Source of the DNA: Candidatus Neomarinimicrobiota bacterium
GTDB lineage: Bacteria > Fidelibacterota > JAANXI01
Direction: 5' to 3'
NCBI GenBank assembly: GCA_021734025.1
Contig: JAIPJS010000002.1
Coordinates: 372,001-436,000, forward strand
Length of the DNA stretch: 64,000 bases
The notes beneath the pieces were generated by a model, which was given only the letters and a program-made list of their open reading frames with translations, searched no databases and was not told where the DNA came from. The translations under genes were made by a program, and so were the position numbers. Below, one piece after another: positions 43,922 to 53,665 of this stretch; position 1 is the stretch's first letter, and each line of letters starts with the position of its first letter.

Positions 43922-45167
43922 TACTCACCTCCATCTCCGGCTCTTCCGGTTCGTCCAGTTTTTCCTCCGATTCCAGCGTTTCCCCGGTAATCTCAGCTAT
44001 CACGGACGGCCGATAAACAATCCCCTTCATGGCGCCATTCTCATCCACAACCACGACAGGAATGTTGTTATCCCAGACCATTGGAAGCAGGTCTGCAACC
44101 GGGGTGTCCGGTGCGATCCCTCTGTCGCTATGCTGAATCACACTTTCCAGCGTGTTCTTTTTTTCCTTCTGGAGCTTCACCGCATCATCAATAGCAACGA
44201 ACCCTTCGAACGTATTATCCGAGTCGGTCACCGCCAGATGAGAAATACCCCATTTCCGCATTCTGCGAACAGCAACGCCGGGGCCTTCCTTGGGCTCAAC
44301 CACGCGTTCCGGGTGGTCGAACATGATACTCGTGGCGGTGATAACCTTGCTCCGGTCAACGTTTTCAACGAACGCTTCAACGTAATCGCTGGCAGGATTA
44401 GACAGGATTTCCTCGGTGGTCCCGACCTGCTCAATCTGTCCGTTTTGATTCATAATGGCAATCCGGTCACCCAGTTTGAGCGCCTCATCCAGATCGTGTG
44501 TAATAAAGACGATCGTTTTCTGCACCTTGGATTGGAGCTCCAGCAGCTCATCCTGCATGTTCGTCCGAATGAGCGGATCAAGCGCGCTGAAGGCCTCATC
44601 CATCAGCAGGATTTCCGGATCCGTCGCTAGCGCTCTGGCCAGTCCGACCCGCTGTTGCATCCCGCCGCTCAGTTCGCCCGTCATTTTCTCTTCATATCCG
44701 CTGAGTCCAACGGTTTTGATTGTCTCGTAGGCCTTTTCTTTCCGGGCCTTGGCATCGACACCCTGGATCTCCAATCCGAACGATACATTATCGCTAACAG
44801 TCCGGTGTGGGAGCAGGCCAAAATGTTGAAAGACCATAGCCATTTTAGACCTCCGAATCTTTCGGAGCTCTTCTTCTCCGGCAGCCAGCACTTCGATTTC
44901 CCCGTCATCCAGGAAAATCTCCCCATCTGTCGGTTCAATCAGCCTATTCAGGCAGCGGAGAAGCGTAGACTTCCCGCTGCCTGACAAACCCATGACTACA
45001 AAGATTTCACCGAGTTCGATCTCCAGGCTCGCATTATTCACAGCAACCGTACAGCTAATTTCGTCGAGGATTTCTTCCTTCGACTTCCCCGACTCGACCA
45101 TACTGATGGCCTTTTTTGGCTTCGGCCCGAAGACCTTGTACAGGTTTTCAACTCGTATCTTCGACAT
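43914..45167 (-). CDS. opuAA: Glycine betaine ABC transporter ATPase with tandem CBS domains (OpuAA/ProV-like)
   Basis: A 417-residue ATP-binding subunit: Walker A GLSGSGKS near 58, signature LSGGMQQR near 165, Walker B ILLMDEAFSALD near 186, switch His in FITHD. From about residue 275 on there are two CBS motifs (RRMRKWGISHLAVTDSDNTFEG; VADLLPMVWDNNIPVVVVDENGAMKGIV), which in OpuA sense ionic strength or cyclic-di-AMP to gate uptake. An acidic tail (ESEEKLDEPEEPEMEVSND) ends the protein, as in OpuA-like proteins. Confidence 0.93.
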   Translation of the reverse strand: MSKIRVENLYKVFGPKPKKAISMVESGKSKEEILDEISCTVAVNNASLEIELGEIFVVMGLSGSGKSTLLRCLNRLIEPTDGEIFLDDGEIEVLAAGEEELRKIRRSKMAMVFQHFGLLPHRTVSDNVSFGLEIQGVDAKARKEKAYETIKTVGLSGYEEKMTGELSGGMQQRVGLARALATDPEILLMDEAFSALDPLIRTNMQDELLELQSKVQKTIVFITHDLDEALKLGDRIAIMNQNGQIEQVGTTEEILSNPASDYVEAFVENVDRSKVITATSIMFDHPERVVEPKEGPGVAVRRMRKWGISHLAVTDSDNTFEGFVAIDDAVKLQKEKKNTLESVIQHSDRGIAPDTPVADLLPMVWDNNIPVVVVDENGAMKGIVYRPSVIAEITGETLESEEKLDEPEEPEMEVSND

Positions 45168-45207
45168 AGATTATCCTATGCTCTTCCCTTCATTGGAATT
45201 CTGGTGT

Positions 45208-46374
45208 TTAGAAGTAATAGGCCATATTGATGTTAAAGCGATATTCCCAGTCCGCGTTGGGATCACCAGCGGCCAGCCCGTTGGTCCAGTTGGGGCCAAC
45301 CCATGGATGATTTTTACCAACGATGAGATCAACATACGACCAGATTCCTCCGGCTTTCACGATGAAACCGACTGTATTTGCCTGGGTGGTTTCGAAGTTA
45401 GAATTGCTCTTCGTCATCATTGAATAATCGTTGTATGCTGTAAATCCAAGCGGACCCAACGTAAACGGCAGGTCATAACTTACGCCGCCAACGAGAAAGC
45501 TCCCTTCGCTGGCCACATTATATGCCGCACCGTAGGAGCCCATGGTCACCATATCAGTAGACGCCCCACCATTCTCGGGTGAAAACTGATAGTTAATATA
45601 TTCAGCCTTCACGTTAGCCGGCCCGAAATTGCCGTTAAAGTGTCCGGCAAATGCGAAACGGTTTCCTTTGCCGTCGTTATCATTGGGGGCCGCGGCAACA
45701 CCCGCATTGTACAGCCCACCGTATTCCACCGAAAGTCCGACCTCCATATTGTCGTCAATGTTATAGGCTGCACGGGCATTCAACTGGTTGATCTCTTCAT
45801 TGTTATTGCCTGCGGTATACCCGGGATTCGCCGGGACGATGTCCACCGAATACCGGCTATTTCCGGCGCCGGGTACTTCGGCGTTTTTATAAAACGCAAA
45901 CGCCAGGTCCAGGTCGCCCATGGTGTGCAGATATTTGATCCCCGCGTCGTAATCATCTTCAAAGCCTGCGTAATACGGCAGCACGAAGAACCAATTATGT
46001 GACGCGTACGGCTGCAGCCCGAACGGCACCTGGCTCACACCGAGATGCAATTTACTGGTTTCGGAAAAATCGTAACCAATGTACCCGTGATGCAGATAAT
46101 CACCACCGAAGGCATCGGTGTAGAACCGATACTCCGCGTCCACATAAATCCCTTTGCTTTCGGCATGGACATTCAGGCGGAAGGTGTCAAAAGCAAAATC
46201 CCCTAACTTGTCTTCATTGCTCTGCACCCAACTCTTAGTGAAAAAATTGTACCTGAGCGCTCCGCCAATGTCAAATTCCTGTGCATTCAACTGGGAGACG
46301 TTTAATCCCACCATTCCACCAACAATAAAAATAATTGCCAGGATACGTCCAAAAAACTTACTCTTGTGCTCCAT
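45208..46374 (-). CDS. Outer-membrane beta-barrel porin, candidate betaine channel
   Basis: A 388-residue protein with signal peptide (to LNAQEF) and 14-16 probable amphipathic strands. It ends in Tyr-Tyr-Phe (NINMAYYF), the C-terminal Phe typical of barrels inserted by BamA. It lies 40 bp upstream of the betaine ATPase gene and is probably the first gene of that operon. A role as an outer-membrane route for betaine is inferred from setting only; no family name can be given. A CRP-like site lies 72 bp ahead of its start. Confidence 0.75.
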   Translation of the reverse strand: MEHKSKFFGRILAIIFIVGGMVGLNVSQLNAQEFDIGGALRYNFFTKSWVQSNEDKLGDFAFDTFRLNVHAESKGIYVDAEYRFYTDAFGGDYLHHGYIGYDFSETSKLHLGVSQVPFGLQPYASHNWFFVLPYYAGFEDDYDAGIKYLHTMGDLDLAFAFYKNAEVPGAGNSRYSVDIVPANPGYTAGNNNEEINQLNARAAYNIDDNMEVGLSVEYGGLYNAGVAAAPNDNDGKGNRFAFAGHFNGNFGPANVKAEYINYQFSPENGGASTDMVTMGSYGAAYNVASEGSFLVGGVSYDLPFTLGPLGFTAYNDYSMMTKSNSNFETTQANTVGFIVKAGGIWSYVDLIVGKNHPWVGPNWTNGLAAGDPNADWEYRFNINMAYYF

Positions 46375-46416
46375 TGCTCCTCCCTTAATTGCAATTGAAC
46401 TAACCCTTTGTGCTTC

Positions 46417-46461
46417 ATTATCCTGCTACTTTTAAAGATATAAATTTTGACATAAATCACA
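46417..46461 (-). promoter_or_regulatory. CRP/FNR-type operator and -10 box ahead of the porin-opuA operon
   Basis: On the minus strand TGTGATTTATGTCAAA (46461-46446) is close to TGTGA-N6-TCACA and shares TGTGATnnnnRTCAAA with the site at 42029-42044. A GATAAT box (46422-46417) lies about 34 bp from its centre. The start codon is at 46374. The remainder of the gap up to 46790 is very AT-rich and otherwise unremarkable. Confidence 0.4.
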
Positions 46462-46790
46462 AAGCGATAATCAGAATATTTTTAGGGTTTATTCCCGTTT
46501 TGAATTTATTACAATTTCTCTACAGTATTTTTAATGTAATTATTTTATTACCAGAACAAAAAACTCTATATAAGTTAACATTATCCATCATTTATCATAG
46601 TAATTCAAGTGGAACAACAGGATTTTTTAAAAGGACTTTAATTTTACAAAGGAACATAACCTGAAAAATTGCATTACTTCCTTAGTTTTACGAAAAATAA
46701 TGAAGAAGGCTTTTCCCACAGAGGTCAGGTAAGTGTGAATTGAGAATAGATATTTTACCCCCAGAAGCATCCGGAACATTTCCGGCATGA

Positions 46791-46828
46791 AAAAAAATAG
46801 GCCGGGGGATTGCTCGAATCCCCCGGCC
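46791..46828 (-). terminator. Intrinsic terminator after the sarcosine/dimethylglycine methyltransferase gene
   Basis: GGCCGGGGGATT (46800-46811), loop GCTCG, AATCCCCCGGCC (46817-46828): a perfect 12-bp stem. On the minus strand it is followed by CTA and seven T (46797-46791). It closes the betaine synthesis operon. Confidence 0.9.
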
Positions 46829-46857
46829 CTTTTCACCCTGAATCCTTTCGGGAAAGT

Positions 46858-47697
46858 TCATTTGGTGAAATGGAATATTCCCCAGGACAAATATCCCTTC
46901 TTTCCGCCGTCAATCCAATGTTGCAGCCCGGCCTTCATATGGTCGATATAATCCTGACTGACCGACTCCCGGAGTTCCTTCTCATGCGATTCCGTCTCTT
47001 CCAGCACCCGGGTATAATGGTTGATCAGGTTTTCCGTCTGTTCATCAAATGCCTGCTCTTCCATTCCTAACTTCTCCGCCTGCTCCCGATAGAACCGGGG
47101 AGATCCCAGGCTCTCAAGATGAATGCGTTCCAGAATCGGCTCCAACACGCCGTCGGGACAGTCATCCGCCTGCATTGGATCAGTGAAAATCAGATCGCCA
47201 CCTGGCTTCAGTACACGGGCCGCTTCTGCCAGGACTTGATCACGATTTCCACTGTGGAGGAACGAATCCTGGGACCATACCAGATCAAAGGAATTATCCG
47301 GCTCCGGTACATCCTCAAAATTCCCGTCGACAACTTTGATCTGGTCAGCGAGTCCGGCCATTACGTTTTTATCACGGTTCCGCTCATTTTCGACCTCACT
47401 CAGATTAAGCGCCACCACATCGCAGCCAAAAGTATCAGCCAGATATCGTGCCGCTCCGCCGTATCCGGCGCCCAAATCCAGTACGCGGGTATCTTCATCC
47501 AGTTTTCCCGCCATGGCGGCCATCCTTTTTACGGTCCGCTGACTGGCATCCGAGATGGATTCATCCTCCGATTTGTACAGGCCGATATGGATATCTTCCC
47601 CGCCCCAGATTGTGTAATAGAAATTATCCGCGTCATCACTGTTGTAGTAATCTCTGGCCGTTTCAACCGTTTCTGAATATGTCTCTACCTCTGTCAT
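46858..47697 (-). CDS. sdmt: Sarcosine/dimethylglycine N-methyltransferase
   Basis: A 279-residue SAM-dependent methyltransferase, the same length as the Halorhodospira/Ectothiorhodospira enzymes. It shows YTIWGGEDIHIGLYK near residue 28, the SAM-site motif VLDLGAGYGGAARYLA near 70, WSQDSFLHSGNR and LKPGGDLIFTDPM, characteristic of this family. It adds the last two methyl groups to give glycine betaine. It lies 2 bp after the glycine/sarcosine methyltransferase gene. Together they make betaine from glycine with three SAM. Confidence 0.92.
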   Translation of the reverse strand: MTEVETYSETVETARDYYNSDDADNFYYTIWGGEDIHIGLYKSEDESISDASQRTVKRMAAMAGKLDEDTRVLDLGAGYGGAARYLADTFGCDVVALNLSEVENERNRDKNVMAGLADQIKVVDGNFEDVPEPDNSFDLVWSQDSFLHSGNRDQVLAEAARVLKPGGDLIFTDPMQADDCPDGVLEPILERIHLESLGSPRFYREQAEKLGMEEQAFDEQTENLINHYTRVLEETESHEKELRESVSQDYIDHMKAGLQHWIDGGKKGYLSWGIFHFTK

Positions 47698-47699
47698 AT

Positions 47700-48509
47700 C
47701 TACTCTTCCTCCTTCTCATACTCTTTTTCTGCCACATGAATAAAGAAATCCGGTTCCTCCTCGCGATACGTCTCCTGGAAGTCCCCGTAGGTTTCGATAT
47801 CCTGAAAACCAACCTGAGACATTAAGGTGCGCATATATTTTTTTCGAAGTGGATACATATTTAAATAGTATTTGGAATTATCCGGGAACTGATACTTAAA
47901 CCGGGCTAATCCGTCGTCAACATGTTCCGGCTCCACCGATACTTGTTCTCCACAATAGTAATAAATGTGTTTACTGGAATATCCGTGATCCATAATCGCG
48001 TCGTAATTACGCTGATCCAGGATTAACACGCCGTCATGTTTTAGTGCCGCATAAAATTCCGCCAGTGCCTTTCGGCGATCCTTTTCCGAAAACAGGTGGG
48101 TAAACGAATTGCCCAAACAGATTATCGCATCGAACTCCTCATGGATATCCCGGCTCAGCCAGCGCCAGTCGGCCTGGACTGTCCGCAAAATATGGCCCCG
48201 GGGGCGCGCATTCTCAAACGCCTTGGAAAGCATCTCCGGATTTCCGTCCGCACTCACAACATCAAAGCCCTCCTCCAAAAGCTGGATGGAATGAAAACCC
48301 GTCCCGGTGGCAACGTCCAGGACTTTTTGAGCGCCACGCTCTTTTAATGTCTCGATGAAAAAATCGCCCTCACTCTGTGCCCGGTTATCCCAATTGATTA
48401 GATCATCCCATTTTTCCACGAAATCCTGGATATACTCTTCCTGATAATGATCGGTTTCTCTGACTTTTACCGGATCGGATCCGAATGACTGTTCCATGAC
48501 TTCTGGCAT
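47700..48509 (-). CDS. gsmt: Glycine/sarcosine N-methyltransferase
   Basis: A 269-residue SAM-dependent methyltransferase, length as in halophile GSMT. It shows YIQDFVEKWDDLINWDNRAQSEGDFF near residue 27, the SAM motif VLDVATGTGFHSIQLLEEGF near 60, AIICLGNSFTHLF near 109 and LDQRNYD near 137, all typical of the bacterial glycine methyltransferase. It adds the first one or two methyl groups to glycine. An in-frame ATG four codons on is possible; the first ATG has GGGAG upstream. It is transcribed away from the MetF-like gene across a 338-bp AT-rich gap in which no confident promoter could be fixed. Confidence 0.92.
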   Translation of the reverse strand: MPEVMEQSFGSDPVKVRETDHYQEEYIQDFVEKWDDLINWDNRAQSEGDFFIETLKERGAQKVLDVATGTGFHSIQLLEEGFDVVSADGNPEMLSKAFENARPRGHILRTVQADWRWLSRDIHEEFDAIICLGNSFTHLFSEKDRRKALAEFYAALKHDGVLILDQRNYDAIMDHGYSSKHIYYYCGEQVSVEPEHVDDGLARFKYQFPDNSKYYLNMYPLRKKYMRTLMSQVGFQDIETYGDFQETYREEEPDFFIHVAEKEYEKEEE

Positions 48510-48847
48510 ATATTTTACTCCCGTGGTTTCTTCTGGTTCGTGTATTGCAATTACTGAAAATGCTGCCTAATAATTCATTCTGCTCAAAATCCACTTATAA
48601 TCTATAATTTACGCGGTATAATTCAAGTATAAATAATTGTTTTTATAGGTATTTAAAACTATTAGGAAAAATTAACAAATCCTTGAATTATTCTAAGTTT
48701 TCTATTCGTATTCATAGAACGTCTAACTTACCAGTAAATACAGTCATAAATATTTGATAATGCTCGATTTATTTGATACTATTCAAGCCGGATAAGCAGA
48801 AAATAGTAATAGATATAAACAGCACTCGAAACGGAGGTCTGATCTGA

Positions 48848-49876
48848 ATGGAATTTACTCCGCGCCTGACGAAATTAGCAGATCGTTTTGGAACCACCCC
48901 CATAGTATTCGAACTGGCCCCGCCAAAAAAGGGAGCCCACAAAGAACGGCTCCGGCAGCATCGGGATGGTCTACAACAACTCACCAACCGCGTTGATATA
49001 AATGGGATTAACTTACCCGAAATTCAGGACGAATCTCAGCAAGGCGATCGCGGGCAACGACGGAGTAAGTTCGAAGAACGCGTTGCGCCACGAAAGTACG
49101 CAAATCAGCTCAGCGAAAAGGTCCAGCTCAGATATCTTATAAACCGGGTCATTGTCAAACAGCCCGCACCAAAACAGGAAAAATGGATAGCAAACACCTT
49201 CCACAACTACGGCATCGATTCGATTGTGATCGTCGGCGGTGAATCCAGTGAAAAAGAGTATCCGGGCTTATCAGTGCCATCCGGAAACCGGTTAGTGCGT
49301 AAATATTTGAATCAGGGGAAACGCAAATATGCCGATACCGCCGGGCCGGCCACGGACCTGCTAGTGGGGAATATTTGCATTCCAACCAGACGCCGGGATG
49401 ACCTGGACGAACCGGAACGGATGCTGCAAAAGGTGCAAGCCGGCGCAGATTTTTTCACAACCCAGATTATCGCGGAGTCCAATTCCCCAATCAAGTTGCT
49501 TGAGGATCTCTCACGGCTTTTTGTTTTAGAGGACGTTTCGCCACCGATGCTTTTTTGGAGTTTTACCCCCATTGCCTCCCAAAAGGATGTCGACTTTTTA
49601 CGCTGGCTCGGGGTCTTTATTCCCGATAATGTTGAGAACAAAATTCTCTCCAGTGATGAGCCGGCCACCACTTCCATCGAATATACCGGAGAGATCTGGG
49701 AGCACTTGCTGGAACTAAACCGGAATCTCCCCAGGCCGTTTCCAATGGGGTGCAATATTTCTGTCATGGGGATGCGAAATTTCGAGAACGCCGTTGAAAT
49801 GGCCGCCACGCTGAAAGAACGGACCAAAAATGCCCGCAATCACCAGCGAAAATTATTCAGAAAAAGTGTGGGCTAA
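48848..49876 (+). CDS. Methylenetetrahydrofolate reductase-like protein
   Basis: A 342-residue protein with a MetF-like TIM barrel: TTPIVFELAPPKKG near residue 17 (the Glu matches the catalytic Glu of FEFFPP), DINGINLPEI, SIVIVGGE, NICIPTRR and KVQAGADFFTTQ near 192. It is more divergent than normal MetF and may reduce methylene-THF to methyl-THF for the MetE nearby, or act on another C1 carrier. GGAGG lies 11 bases ahead of the ATG. It is the only plus-strand gene of this locus and its end overlaps the PfkB gene end by 4 bp (tail to tail). Confidence 0.7.
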   Translation: MEFTPRLTKLADRFGTTPIVFELAPPKKGAHKERLRQHRDGLQQLTNRVDINGINLPEIQDESQQGDRGQRRSKFEERVAPRKYANQLSEKVQLRYLINRVIVKQPAPKQEKWIANTFHNYGIDSIVIVGGESSEKEYPGLSVPSGNRLVRKYLNQGKRKYADTAGPATDLLVGNICIPTRRRDDLDEPERMLQKVQAGADFFTTQIIAESNSPIKLLEDLSRLFVLEDVSPPMLFWSFTPIASQKDVDFLRWLGVFIPDNVENKILSSDEPATTSIEYTGEIWEHLLELNRNLPRPFPMGCNISVMGMRNFENAVEMAATLKERTKNARNHQRKLFRKSVG

Positions 49877-50772
49877 AATGAGGTAATCTCTCGGAATTGC
49901 GTATATCTCTCATCGATGTCACCGCTGGAGAGGTGCCGAAGTTTTTCCACGCTGAAATCCTCTACATTATAGCTGGCCAGGACCGAGCCGTACACCACTG
50001 CTTTGCGTAAATTTTCCTGTGAAATGTCATCAACTTGTGCCAGATATCCCATCACACCCCCGGCAAAGGAATCTCCGGCCCCGGTAGGATCGACAACATC
50101 TGCCAGTGGATAGCCGGGTACCATAAAGACCAGATCCTCACCGATCACCATCGCGCCGTGCTCCCCTTTTTTGGCCACCACAAATTCCGGGCCCATGTCC
50201 AGCAATGCTTTACTACCGGTAAACAGGCTGGGTGCACCAGTCAACATCTGTACTTCCTGGTCGTTTATTACCAGCATATCTGACTGTTCGATGACCTCTT
50301 GCAGATCCTCTCTGGCAGTGTCAATCCAAAGTTCCATTGTATCCGTCGCAACGAGCTTGGGATTTTCAACCTGTGAGAGCACATCCAGCTGCAAGGCAGG
50401 ATGGATGTTGGCCAGGAACAGATACTTTGCAGAGGAATAGGCGTCGGGTATCTTGGGTGAAAATGATTCGAAGACATTGAGATCGGTACTCAGCGTTTCC
50501 CGTTGATTCATATCGTCCATGTAACGACCACTCCAGCGGAAGGTCTTCCCTGCCACCTTCTGCAGCCCGGTGATGTCTATATCGTTTTGCTGAAACAGTT
50601 CAATACCGGACTCCGGAAAATCCTCCCCCACGACGCCAACTAACTGCACTTCGCCAAACTTGCTTGCCGCCACACTGAAATGCGTTGCCGAACCTCCCAG
50701 CAATTCTTCCCGGCGCTCTTTGGGAGTTTCCACAGTATCCAGCGCCACAGAACCTACTACTAATACTGACAT
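49873..50772 (-). CDS. PfkB-family kinase, probably adenosine kinase
   Basis: A 299-residue ribokinase-fold kinase: LVVGSVALDTVETP at the start, GGSATHFSVAASKFG near residue 26, VVGEDFP, and the ATP/anion-hole motif VDPTGAGDSFAGGVMGYL near 230. Proteins of this build with VALDTVETP starts are often labelled adenosine kinase. Next to adenosylhomocysteinase, adenosine is a sensible substrate, since removing it pulls the hydrolase reaction forward. Sequence alone does not rule out another nucleoside or sugar. Confidence 0.72.
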   Translation of the reverse strand: MSVLVVGSVALDTVETPKERREELLGGSATHFSVAASKFGEVQLVGVVGEDFPESGIELFQQNDIDITGLQKVAGKTFRWSGRYMDDMNQRETLSTDLNVFESFSPKIPDAYSSAKYLFLANIHPALQLDVLSQVENPKLVATDTMELWIDTAREDLQEVIEQSDMLVINDQEVQMLTGAPSLFTGSKALLDMGPEFVVAKKGEHGAMVIGEDLVFMVPGYPLADVVDPTGAGDSFAGGVMGYLAQVDDISQENLRKAVVYGSVLASYNVEDFSVEKLRHLSSGDIDERYTQFREITSF

Positions 50773-50811
50773 CTATTCACGATCCTTTCTTTATAAAGAG
50801 TGATACAAAGA

Positions 50812-50847
50812 AAAGATACCATCCCGTCAGCACGGGATGGCATCTTT
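50812..50847 (-). terminator. Intrinsic terminator after the adenosylhomocysteinase gene
   Basis: AAAGATACCATCCCGT (50812-50827), loop CAGC, ACGGGATGGCATCTTT (50832-50847), with one A/C mismatch. On the minus strand the second arm runs into TCTTTTCTTTG. It ends the metK-ahcY transcript, so the PfkB gene below needs its own start or read-through. Confidence 0.8.
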
Positions 50848-50872
50848 AATTACTTCGAATCGAAAACCACCT

Positions 50873-53304
<2,432 letters not shown>

Positions 53305-53665
53305 CTATCTCCTCGAACCTCCTGTGTTTTTAAAGTGTTAGAGTGTTCTTGTGTTTAAGTGTTCAGGTTACAACCTACGCTAATGCGTTTAAGCGCTACC
53401 ATGTTATCGGTAAAATGGTCATGTGTGTGTCACTGGTTTTCAGTCTCCCGTCTCCGGCTTCCAACCTCCGGCCTTTCTACTTCGCCTTCTTCATTTTTCA
53501 TTCATCCATGAGCAACACAACGCCATCCCTTAATCCCTTCCTCTTCGAAAGAGGAAGGGAAACGAGTCCTCCACCAGTTTGGTATCCCCCGCTTAAACCC
53601 GCTTTGCGGACTTTAAGTGGGGAACGTCATCAATCTATGGACAGGAAGGAACTCGGGAATATCAC
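53305..53665. repeat. Composite low-complexity intergenic island with hairpin
   Basis: A 361-bp gap upstream of metK. It has GTGTTA/AGTGTTC heptads (53334-53368) like those at 15849-15891, a CTCCCGTCTCCGGCTTCCAAC...CCTCCGG stretch (53446-53475), TTCATTTTTCATTC, and a near-perfect hairpin CCCCGCTTAAA...TTTAAGTGGGG with inner CCGC/GCGG (53587-53622). No gene is credible. The metK promoter must lie in or beyond it. Confidence 0.55.

Noticed and set aside
43797-44630. 277-codon plus-strand frame across the opuAA/opuAB junction
   Set aside because: Antisense to two clear ABC transporter genes; product is His/Asn/Arg-rich and shows no domain.
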